Source: an uncultured Christensenellaceae bacterium (lineage in GTDB: Bacteria > Bacillota > Clostridia > Christensenellales > Pumilibacteraceae). Taken from it: a DNA stretch of 64,000 nt. Below are positions 10,431 through 18,331 of the stretch, piece after piece. Where the stretch lies: positions 62,001-126,000 of the forward strand of contig CAJUKG010000003.1 of the NCBI GenBank assembly GCA_910586925.1, in the 5' to 3' direction. Both the position numbers and the translations under genes were made by a program. How positions within the stretch are numbered: position 1 is the first letter of the stretch; each line of letters opens with the position of its first letter. The notes under the pieces were generated by a model. That model was not told where the DNA came from, made no database searches, and saw nothing but the letters and a program-made list of their open reading frames with translations.

Positions 10431-11558
10431 ATGGACAGCAGACAGCTTTTTAAGAAGTATCGCAACCGTTTGGTACTCGAAGGCACGATCAAATCGCTGA
10501 TTTGCGGGTTTATCGCGGGGTTTGCGGTCAATTTCGTTATCGCGTTTGTCACGTGGTTCTTTTCCGGGTTTAACGGGCTGTGGCTCGCAATAGGCGTCGG
10601 CGCGGCGGTTGCCGCGGGCTGTTCCGTATTGTTGTATTTCAAAAAATTCCGTCCGACGACCAAGCAGATCGCCGAACGCATAGACGGTTTGGGTTTGGAA
10701 GAACGCATCATAACAATGGCGGAGTTCGAAAACGACGATTCGTATCTCGCAATGCGTCAGCGCGAAGATGCGCAGGCGGCGTTGCGCGCGGTCGGCGACA
10801 GGAAATTGCGGCTTCGCGTTCCCGTAGCGATCATTACGGCGGTCGCGGTGCTCGGTGTGTGCGGTATAGCTATGACGACGGTGACGGGCTTGAGCGCGCA
10901 AGGCGTTATAGCGAGCGGCGAAGAAGTTATCAATAAAATCACTCCGTCCGATCCGGATAAGTTCCTCGAAGTGAGTTATCTCGTAGACGGCGAAGGATAT
11001 ATAGACGGCGAGCCGGATCAGCTCGTTCCCGTCGGCGGCAATACTACGGAAGTAGAAGCAGTTCCCGCCGAAGGTTGGGCGTTCGCGTATTGGGACGACG
11101 GCAGCGGCGCGTCGGAAGAAGATATGCCGAAAGAACCTGTGCGTAACGAGAAAAACGTTCGCATGAATATTACTTGGACGGCGGTGTTCCAAGAGCTTGG
11201 CGACGGTGACGGCGACGGTGACGGCGACAGCAACGAACCGAGCGACAGCGAGGAAGGCGACGAGGGCGACAAAGCCGATGACGAACCGAGCGACGGTAGC
11301 GACAGTAACGACAATAACAGCAACGACGATAATCAAGGCGATCCGAGCGACAGCGATCCGAACGATCCGAGCAATGGAAGCGGCGACGGCGCGGGCGGGT
11401 CGAGCAGCAATAACAGTCAGGTTATAGACGGCGATACCGATTACCGCGACGTTTACGACGATTTTTACGATCAGTCGCAGGGCGACAAGGACGGCGACGA
11501 CGAACTCCCCGACGAGTATAAAGATTTTATCGACGGATATTGGGACACGCTGCACTGA
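10431..11558 (+). CDS. Membrane protein with DUF4175-like N-terminus and acidic Asp/Gly/Ser tail
   Basis: This 375-residue protein has three likely membrane segments, at about 20-42, 48-66 and 130-150. Between the second and third is a stretch (QIAERIDGLGLEERIITMAEF) reminiscent of DUF4175-type proteins that accompany MoxR/VWA operons. Residues of about 180-255 look like a single B-repeat-like fold with a GWAFAYW motif. The tail from about 258 to 330 is very acidic low-complexity sequence (DGDG, EPSDSE, SNDNN), probably an extended extracellular linker. A strong ribosome site (AAAGGAG) precedes the ATG. As first gene of the Bat-like operon it probably forms part of the same membrane complex. 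The DUF4175 link is an inference from pattern only. Confidence 0.75.
   Translation: MDSRQLFKKYRNRLVLEGTIKSLICGFIAGFAVNFVIAFVTWFFSGFNGLWLAIGVGAAVAAGCSVLLYFKKFRPTTKQIAERIDGLGLEERIITMAEFENDDSYLAMRQREDAQAALRAVGDRKLRLRVPVAIITAVAVLGVCGIAMTTVTGLSAQGVIASGEEVINKITPSDPDKFLEVSYLVDGEGYIDGEPDQLVPVGGNTTEVEAVPAEGWAFAYWDDGSGASEEDMPKEPVRNEKNVRMNITWTAVFQELGDGDGDGDGDSNEPSDSEEGDEGDKADDEPSDGSDSNDNNSNDDNQGDPSDSDPNDPSNGSGDGAGGSSSNNSQVIDGDTDYRDVYDDFYDQSQGDKDGDDELPDEYKDFIDGYWDTLH
11201..11230 (+). repeat. Short tandem repeat, 12-bp unit, coding for Asp-Gly
   Basis: A 12-bp unit of the type GACGGTGACGGC is repeated about 2.5 times inside the acidic linker of the gene at 10431. The unit keeps the frame (four codons), so slippage would change linker length without breaking the protein. 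Confidence 0.7.
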
Positions 11559-11665
11559 TTTGACGCATTACGAAAATTCCGACCGAGCCGCACTGCGTTC
11601 GCGGCATACCGTCGGCGACCGTATTCATAATTCATAATACGAAAATAAGCGAGGCTATTTCAACC

Positions 11666-12793
11666 ATGGTAAACGAAAAAGACGTTCGGCAATTCAGCGA
11701 CAGATGCAAGAATATTTTCGAGCAAGTCAGACGCGACGTAATAGGGCAAACCGAAGTCGTGGAAGGCACGATCATCGCGATGATAGCGGGCGGCAACGTG
11801 CTTCTCGAGGGCGTTCCCGGCGTCGGCAAAACGCGTCTTGTGCGCTCGCTCGGCAGAGTGTTCAATATGCCGTTCTCGCGTATTCAGTTTACGCCCGACC
11901 TGATGCCTGCTGACGTTACCGGCACGAACATTATCGTCAAGGGCGGCAACGGCAACTCGAGTTTTCAGTTCCAGCCGGGACCCGTGTTCAGCAATATAGT
12001 TCTCGCCGACGAGATCAACCGCGCGACGCCCAAAACGCAGTCCGCGCTTCTCGAGGCGATGCAGGAACACACGGTTACCGTCATGGGCGTGTCGAGAAAA
12101 TTGAACGAACCGTTTTTCGTTCTCGCGACGCAGAACCCTATCGAGCAGGACGGTACGTATCCGCTTCCCGAAGCGCAGATGGACCGTTTCATGTTCAAAC
12201 TCATCGTGCCCAACCCCGGACTCGAAGACCTCATGCAGATAGTAAGCCTCACGCAAAAGACGATGGCGGAAACTGCGGAAGCGGCGTGCAGCGGGGAAGA
12301 ACTTCTTCAAATGCGCGCGACTGCGAACGCGATACCGGTTGCGGAGGACGTGTTGCGGTACGCCATGACGCTGTGCTCGGCGACACACCCGAACAGCGAG
12401 TGCGCGACGAACGCGGCGCGTAAGTACGTGCGGCTCGGTGCAAGCCCGCGTGCGGGTCAAGCCATGATTTCCGCGGCAAAGGTCAAGGCACTCATGAAAG
12501 GGCGGTTCAACGTCGCATACAGCGACATCAACGAACTCGCGTATCCCGTGCTTCGTCACCGCATGAAACTCAATTTCGAAGCGATCGCGGAGCGCGTCAC
12601 CCCCGACGCCATTGTCGGCATGATCATCGACGAGCTTGGCAAGAAAACGCATACGCCGCTTGAAACGGCTCAAGTCACGCCCGTCGCTGCCGACGCTCCC
12701 GATGAGAACGTCGCGAACGAAACGGCGGTCACCGAGCCTGTCGACGACGGCGAAAACAAGAAAACCAAACGTAAACTTCGGAGAAAACAGTGA
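11666..12793 (+). CDS. MoxR family AAA+ ATPase
   Basis: This 375-residue AAA+ ATPase has Walker A GVPGVGKT (residues 49-56) and Walker B LADEINRA (D115, E116), followed by the typical MoxR order: a sensor-like ATQNP segment, then PLPEAQMDRF and a C-terminal lid. MoxR ATPases work as chaperones or metal-insertion motors for VWA-domain partners. Here the partners are encoded directly downstream, and the next gene overlaps this one by 4 nt. The last 45 or so residues are a charged, variable extension ending in a Lys/Arg-rich tail. The 107-bp gap upstream shows no terminator, so it is probably cotranscribed with the gene at 10431. Confidence 0.95.
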   Translation: MVNEKDVRQFSDRCKNIFEQVRRDVIGQTEVVEGTIIAMIAGGNVLLEGVPGVGKTRLVRSLGRVFNMPFSRIQFTPDLMPADVTGTNIIVKGGNGNSSFQFQPGPVFSNIVLADEINRATPKTQSALLEAMQEHTVTVMGVSRKLNEPFFVLATQNPIEQDGTYPLPEAQMDRFMFKLIVPNPGLEDLMQIVSLTQKTMAETAEAACSGEELLQMRATANAIPVAEDVLRYAMTLCSATHPNSECATNAARKYVRLGASPRAGQAMISAAKVKALMKGRFNVAYSDINELAYPVLRHRMKLNFEAIAERVTPDAIVGMIIDELGKKTHTPLETAQVTPVAADAPDENVANETAVTEPVDDGENKKTKRKLRRKQ

Positions 12794-13689
12794 AAAACTC
12801 TTTATTGAACGACGACTTCTTCGGTCGGCTTGAAACGCTTGCATTGAATCTTCGCACCGACTTGTCGGGCTTTTTCGGCGGCAAGCATCTTGTAAGCACG
12901 CACGGTCAGACCGTGGAGTTTTCGGATTATCGAGAATACATGCTCGGCGACGACATAAGGCGCATCGACTGGAATCTTTACAGCAGGTTCGAGAAGTATT
13001 TTATCAAGCTGTTTACCGACGAGCGGCAAATGCACGTGCAGATTTTTCTGGACTGCTCGGCGTCCATGGGCAAGGCAAACCCCAACAAAGCCGCATACGC
13101 CGTCGGGACCGCCGCGGCTTTGGGCTTTTTGTCGGTGCACAACATGGATAAGGTGTCGTTTAAGCTCATGAAAGAAAATCGCGCCGAAGATCCGTTCGGC
13201 ACGATAGTCGGTAAAAATACGTTTTTCAAAGCGATAAGCGATCTCGAAAATTTGGATTTCGCCGATGAAACGGATATCGGCGAGGCGATTACGAGCTGTC
13301 CGAATACAGGCACGAACGACGGGCTTACCGTCATAATTTCCGACTTTTTCACAGACAGCGATTGGAAAAAGGCGGTCGATTATCTGTGCTACAAGAAGCG
13401 GCAGGTACTGCTTGTTCAGGTGCTTGCGCCCGAAGAAATCGACCCTACGTATAGCGGCAGAGTAAATTTGATAGATTCCGAGTCTGTCGATATGGCGGAT
13501 TTCAAAAACTTGAAGATAAGGATCACGCGCAGTTTGCAGCTCGCGTACGAGGAGGCACTCAAGGATATGATTGCCGATATCAAGTCGTTCTGCGCGTCGC
13601 GCGGTGCGGGATTTATCACGGTCAGATGCGATCGTCCCATAGAAAAAATGCTTTTCGGCGAATTGCTCAAGGTAGGTGTTATGGGATGA
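12790..13689 (+). CDS. DUF58 family protein with VWA-like fold
   Basis: This 299-residue protein starts at a GTG that overlaps the MoxR stop (GTGA), pointing to translational coupling. It carries the DUF58 signature block (EFSDYREYMLGDDIRRIDW, about residues 39-57), then a metal-ion-dependent adhesion site, DCSAS (D88-S92), of a VWA-like fold. DUF58 proteins are the classic companions of MoxR ATPases and are thought to be their substrates or adaptors. No membrane segment is seen, so it is probably cytoplasmic. Confidence 0.95.
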   Translation: MKNSLLNDDFFGRLETLALNLRTDLSGFFGGKHLVSTHGQTVEFSDYREYMLGDDIRRIDWNLYSRFEKYFIKLFTDERQMHVQIFLDCSASMGKANPNKAAYAVGTAAALGFLSVHNMDKVSFKLMKENRAEDPFGTIVGKNTFFKAISDLENLDFADETDIGEAITSCPNTGTNDGLTVIISDFFTDSDWKKAVDYLCYKKRQVLLVQVLAPEEIDPTYSGRVNLIDSESVDMADFKNLKIRITRSLQLAYEEALKDMIADIKSFCASRGAGFITVRCDRPIEKMLFGELLKVGVMG

Positions 13690-15572
13690 GTCTGCTTACG
13701 CCGTTGGGATTTTTGGGTTTGGCGTCTATCGCCGTGCTTATTATAATTTACATAATAAAACCCAATTATCAGCAAAAAGTCATATCCAGCACGTATGTCT
13801 GGAAGTTGAGCTTGAAATACAAGAGGAAACGCCTGCCTATAAATAAGTTCAGGAATATCTTGTTGTTCATTTGTCAACTGTTGATTTTGGCGGCATGCGC
13901 ATTCATTCTCGCGCAGCCTTTTATAGCTGCGCAATCGGAGGAGCAACGCTCCGAAAAAATAGTTATAATCGACGCGTCGGCGAGCATGCTTTCGATGCGT
14001 ACCGACGATAAGTCGCGTTTCGATCATGCCGTTTCGCAGGTGGAAGAACTTGCGGAAAACTTTTTGTCCGACGGTGGGGTCATAACGGTAATCGTCGCCG
14101 GCAGCGAGCCGACCATGCTTTTGACGCCGCGGCTCAAAGCCGATTCGCTTCCCGCGCTCAAAGCCGAGCTTGGAAAAATATCCTGTTCGTACGGTGCGGG
14201 CAGTATAGACGGCGCGATGGAGCTTGCGGAGGGCGTGCTTCTCGACAATCCCGAAGCGGAAGTAATGTTCTATACGGGCACGCAATATATCGACAAGAAC
14301 GGTATAACCGTCGTCGACGTGTCCGAAGCGGGCGAGTGGAACGCCGCCATTCTCGACTGCAAAGCCGAGATCAACGATAATATGTATTCTTTCTCCGTCG
14401 ACGTGGCATGCTACGGTCGCGACACGTACATTATGCTGTATTGCGACGTGTTCGGAGTGGGGTTCGGCGACGATAAGCGCACCGTGTCGATGAGCGCGTA
14501 CGTAAAGTGCGACGGCGACAAGACGCAGACGGTGGAGTTCGTTTCCAACGACGAGGACGGTATGGGCAGTATACCCTCGTACGAGTATGCCTATATCCAT
14601 ATCGACGAGAACGATTCGTTTTCGCAGGATAACGGTTTCTATCTGTACGGCGGCGTAAGAGAGGAGATAAGAATACAGTATTGCAGTACGAAGAACAACG
14701 CGTTTTTCGAAGCGGTGCTTATGCAGCTTCGCGAATTTTATAAGAAGAACGCCGTCGATATTACCGTAAAAGAAATTATGGACGGCAAGCCCGAGCTTGA
14801 GGGTTTCGATTTTTACATATTCGAACACACCATGCCCGAAACAATTCCCGAGGACGGCGTGGTGCTTTTGGTCAATCCCGACAGAATGCCCGAGCAAGTG
14901 GATATCGAAATAGAGTTCGACGATCCCGTTACGGGCGAGTTCTCGCTCGATCTCGGACTGCAACACCCGCTCAACGCGTACATGCACCCCGAGCGTATCA
15001 ACGTCACTAAGTATTTGCGCGTGCTTGCGGACGGCGGGTTCGAGCATATCATGTATTGCGGCGGCGACCCCGTGTTCTTGGTAAAGAACGAGGAAAACTT
15101 CAAAGTGGGATTGCTCTCGTTCAGTCTTAACAACGCGACTTTCGCCATAAAGAACGATTTCCCGACGATGATGCTCAATATGTTCAAGTATTTTATGCCG
15201 AGCACGTTTACGGGACATGTGTTCGAGGTGGACGACGAGATCGCGCTTAACGCGCGCGGTGCGGCACTCACGGTAGACGGTCCGGGCGTGACGGAAGAAT
15301 ATACTCAATTCCCGAGTAAACTCTCGGTGTCGAAGCCGGGCATTTACACGGTTAAGCAGACGCTCATTTCCGAAAAAGAAAAGGTGGAGAATTTCTATGT
15401 GAAAATTCCCGCCGCGCAGAGCAATATAAAGCGGAACGAGGACAGTCTTGCGAATTTGTACATAGTGCCGAAAGAGCAGGTCATTGACGAAGATCTGTTG
15501 ATTTACTTTGCGGCTGCACTCGTGGCGTTGCTGTTCCTCGAGTGGTTGTTGCAATCGCGTGAGCAGTTTTAG
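13686..15572 (+). CDS. BatA-like membrane protein with VWA domain
   Basis: The start is the ATG at 13686, which overlaps the DUF58 stop (ATGA), giving 628 residues; a longer frame upstream would only run inside DUF58. The N-terminus matches the BatA/aerotolerance type: a membrane helix at about 8-24, a basic loop, and a second helix at about 55-78. A VWA domain follows with DASAS (D96-S100). After about residue 270 comes a large, less familiar extracytoplasmic region, and a helix near 600-620 precedes a short end. It probably assembles with the next protein as a membrane VWA complex driven by MoxR. Confidence 0.85.
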   Translation: MSLLTPLGFLGLASIAVLIIIYIIKPNYQQKVISSTYVWKLSLKYKRKRLPINKFRNILLFICQLLILAACAFILAQPFIAAQSEEQRSEKIVIIDASASMLSMRTDDKSRFDHAVSQVEELAENFLSDGGVITVIVAGSEPTMLLTPRLKADSLPALKAELGKISCSYGAGSIDGAMELAEGVLLDNPEAEVMFYTGTQYIDKNGITVVDVSEAGEWNAAILDCKAEINDNMYSFSVDVACYGRDTYIMLYCDVFGVGFGDDKRTVSMSAYVKCDGDKTQTVEFVSNDEDGMGSIPSYEYAYIHIDENDSFSQDNGFYLYGGVREEIRIQYCSTKNNAFFEAVLMQLREFYKKNAVDITVKEIMDGKPELEGFDFYIFEHTMPETIPEDGVVLLVNPDRMPEQVDIEIEFDDPVTGEFSLDLGLQHPLNAYMHPERINVTKYLRVLADGGFEHIMYCGGDPVFLVKNEENFKVGLLSFSLNNATFAIKNDFPTMMLNMFKYFMPSTFTGHVFEVDDEIALNARGAALTVDGPGVTEEYTQFPSKLSVSKPGIYTVKQTLISEKEKVENFYVKIPAAQSNIKRNEDSLANLYIVPKEQVIDEDLLIYFAAALVALLFLEWLLQSREQF

Positions 15573-15586
15573 GTGAGGATAGAGAT

Positions 15587-18331
15587 ATGACGAGTTTTGA
15601 AATTGCATTTTCCAATCCTTACCTGCTGTTGCTTCTGATCCCCGCGATCGGCGTGCCGCTGTTTCTGTATTTCAGAATAGCTAAGAAGTACAGGCGCACG
15701 CGAAACCGCATCACGTCGCTCGTGTTGCACCTCGTGATCATGGTGTTGAGCGTGGCGGTGCTGTCGGGCATGACTTTCGATTATTCCGTTCCCAACAGCG
15801 AGAACGAAGTCCTTTTGCTTGTCGACGTTTCGTTCAGCGGAACGCAATCGAGCAGGGATAAAAACGAATTCGTAAAGTCGGTGCTTGATGCGAGCAGCGC
15901 GAGTTTCAAGGTGGGCGTCGTGACGTTCGGGTACGGTCAAGTTTATGCCGCGCCGCTCACAAACGACACCGATACGGTGTACGACAGTTACTTGAACGCC
16001 GCACTGCCCGATACTTCGGCGACGGACGTTGCGTCCGCGCTCGGTTATGCGCGCGGCTTGTTCGAGCATCCCGAAACGGCAAAAATCGTGCTCGTTACCG
16101 ACGGTATCGAAACGGACGGCAACGCCATGGCGGCGGTTAAGTCCGTTGCGGCGGAAGGCATCAAGGTGGATACCGCATACTTCCCGACGTCGTTCGACGA
16201 CGACGTGCAAGTGATAGGCATAACGCCGCCGACCGATAATATCATCGTGGGCGAGGAGTTCAAGTTGAGCGTTACGTTGCAAAGCTCGCTTGCGGGCGTC
16301 GCGAGCGTCACTTTGTACGATAACGATACGCCTTTCGAGCCGATATTCGTTAATCTCGAAAAGGGCGTGCAAACGGTCGAGTTGTTGCATAAATTCGATT
16401 TGCCGGGCATGCATAAGATTTCGTTCGCGGTCAAGAGCGACGACGACAATCTTAACGAGAACAACACGTATTACTCGTATATTTATCTCAACGTGTTCGA
16501 CAGAATACTGATCGTCGAAGGCACGAACGGCGAGTCGGGCAGAATAAACGACTTGCTGCTCAAGGAAGATTATAAAGTCACCGTCGTCGCGGCGAGCGAC
16601 GTGCCCGAAACTCTCGACGAGCTTCGCGAGTACGATCAGGTTATTCTTTCCAACGTGTCCAATGCCGACCTTCCCGAAGGCTTCGACGAGATATTACATT
16701 CTTACGTGTACGATGTGGGCGGCGGACTGTTTACCATAGGCGGGAACAAGACGGACGCCGCGGGCAATCCCGTGCTCGACGCGTACGGCAACCCCGTACC
16801 GAATGCGTACAACAGGAACGATCTGCATAACGATGACGGCAGTGCGACGTTGTTGCAACGCATGCTGCCCGTGCAGGCGGTAGACTATACTCCGCCTATC
16901 GGTTTGGCTATTATAATCGACTATTCGGGCAGTATGAGTTCGGGCGACGACTCTACGGGCATGCCCAAGCTCGAAGCGGCGAAGCAAGGCGCAATGGCGT
17001 GTTTGCAGGTTTTGAGCGAGCGCGACTATTGCGGCGTATTCGGGCTTTCGGACAAGTACAGCGAAGAACTCGAGATCACTTCCATGACGAATATGTCCAA
17101 GATCGTAGAAACCATCGACAACCTCGAAGGTACGGGCGGCACGCAGTACGCACCCGCAATCGAGTATGCGGGGCGCGCGCTCGCGGCTCTCGAAAACGTC
17201 GAGCGTCGGCACATGATACTCATAACCGACGGAGAACCGGGTGATTCCAAAGAAAAGTATATAAACGAAATCAAAAGAAATTACGAGCGTCCGGGAAAAA
17301 AGACAACAATAACTATAATTTCTTTTGGGACATCACATGCCGCGGATATGCAGGAGGCTGCGGAAGCGGGCGGCGGCAATTACTATGCGGGCGACGCCGC
17401 AAACCTCGCGGTCGATATGGTAAACGACCTCAAGATGCCCGAAATACAGGAAATAGAATACGGTGAATTCCAACCGCGAATAGTGGGGAATTCGACGGCT
17501 ACGAGTGGGATCGTTCAAGCGGATATGCCGTCGCTGTACGGATTTTACGGTACCAAAAAGAAACAGGACGCCATAACCCCGCTCATGGGCGAGTACGTGC
17601 CCGTATATGCGCAGTGGCAGTACGGCAAGGGATTTGTCGGAAGTTTCATGTGCGATCTGAACGGCACGTGGTCGGGCGATTTCCTCGAGGACGTGAACGG
17701 ACAGCGGTTTATAAACAACGTAGTAAAATCGCTGTTCCCGTTGGAAGATATTCGCGCGAAGGGCGTCAACGTGGAACTGAAAGAGGATAATTATTCCACG
17801 CAGTTGAGCATATATACGACGCTCGGCGAAACGGAAACGCTCGACGTTACGATAACGAGTCCGCTCGCCGAAGGCAATACAGAGCCGAACGTACAGCGTA
17901 TCACTTCGACGGCAAACGACAATTACAGCCGCGTGACGTTCACGAATATGTTACCCGGACTGTATCAAATAGTGGTGGACAAGAAAGACGCCGACGGCAA
18001 TGTTTTGGCGAAATACGTCGGGTATAAAACGTTCTCGTATTCCGAGGAGTACAATGTGTTCGTTAACACCGACGACTGTAAGCGGTTCGTCGCGGACCTT
18101 GCGACAAACGGGAACGGCGTATCGGTAGAAGACGATATTATGAGTATTTATGCCGACGTTCAAAAGGAATTGCAACGTTCGTTCGATCCGAAACTGCTGT
18201 TTATCATTCTCGCCATAGTATTGTTCTTGCTCGATATAGCCGTTCGCAAATTCAAGTTCAAGTGGATACACGAGCTTGTGCGCGAGCGCAAAGAGAAGAA
18301 GGCGAATAACGGCGAAGGGAGGGCGCAATGA
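15587..18331 (+). CDS. Large membrane protein with two VWA domains and a glutamine-amidotransferase-like domain
   Basis: This 914-residue protein has N-terminal membrane helices at about 11-28 and 43-60. The first VWA domain has DVSFS (D80-S84) and TDGIE; a second VWA domain has DYSGS (D445-S449), a GGT element and TDGEP. Between them, at about 305-430, is a class-I-amidotransferase-like fold as in other Bat-type proteins. A C-terminal helix (about 870-895) is followed by a basic tail. Both metal sites look intact. It starts 14 nt after the previous gene with a purine-rich ribosome site, and its stop overlaps the start of the LRR lipoprotein, suggesting the two products work together. Confidence 0.88.
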   Translation: MTSFEIAFSNPYLLLLLIPAIGVPLFLYFRIAKKYRRTRNRITSLVLHLVIMVLSVAVLSGMTFDYSVPNSENEVLLLVDVSFSGTQSSRDKNEFVKSVLDASSASFKVGVVTFGYGQVYAAPLTNDTDTVYDSYLNAALPDTSATDVASALGYARGLFEHPETAKIVLVTDGIETDGNAMAAVKSVAAEGIKVDTAYFPTSFDDDVQVIGITPPTDNIIVGEEFKLSVTLQSSLAGVASVTLYDNDTPFEPIFVNLEKGVQTVELLHKFDLPGMHKISFAVKSDDDNLNENNTYYSYIYLNVFDRILIVEGTNGESGRINDLLLKEDYKVTVVAASDVPETLDELREYDQVILSNVSNADLPEGFDEILHSYVYDVGGGLFTIGGNKTDAAGNPVLDAYGNPVPNAYNRNDLHNDDGSATLLQRMLPVQAVDYTPPIGLAIIIDYSGSMSSGDDSTGMPKLEAAKQGAMACLQVLSERDYCGVFGLSDKYSEELEITSMTNMSKIVETIDNLEGTGGTQYAPAIEYAGRALAALENVERRHMILITDGEPGDSKEKYINEIKRNYERPGKKTTITIISFGTSHAADMQEAAEAGGGNYYAGDAANLAVDMVNDLKMPEIQEIEYGEFQPRIVGNSTATSGIVQADMPSLYGFYGTKKKQDAITPLMGEYVPVYAQWQYGKGFVGSFMCDLNGTWSGDFLEDVNGQRFINNVVKSLFPLEDIRAKGVNVELKEDNYSTQLSIYTTLGETETLDVTITSPLAEGNTEPNVQRITSTANDNYSRVTFTNMLPGLYQIVVDKKDADGNVLAKYVGYKTFSYSEEYNVFVNTDDCKRFVADLATNGNGVSVEDDIMSIYADVQKELQRSFDPKLLFIILAIVLFLLDIAVRKFKFKWIHELVRERKEKKANNGEGRAQ

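Noticed and set aside
13626..13685. N-terminal extension of the BatA-like protein
   Set aside because: Would start inside the DUF58 gene; the ATGA overlap at 13686 is the natural start.
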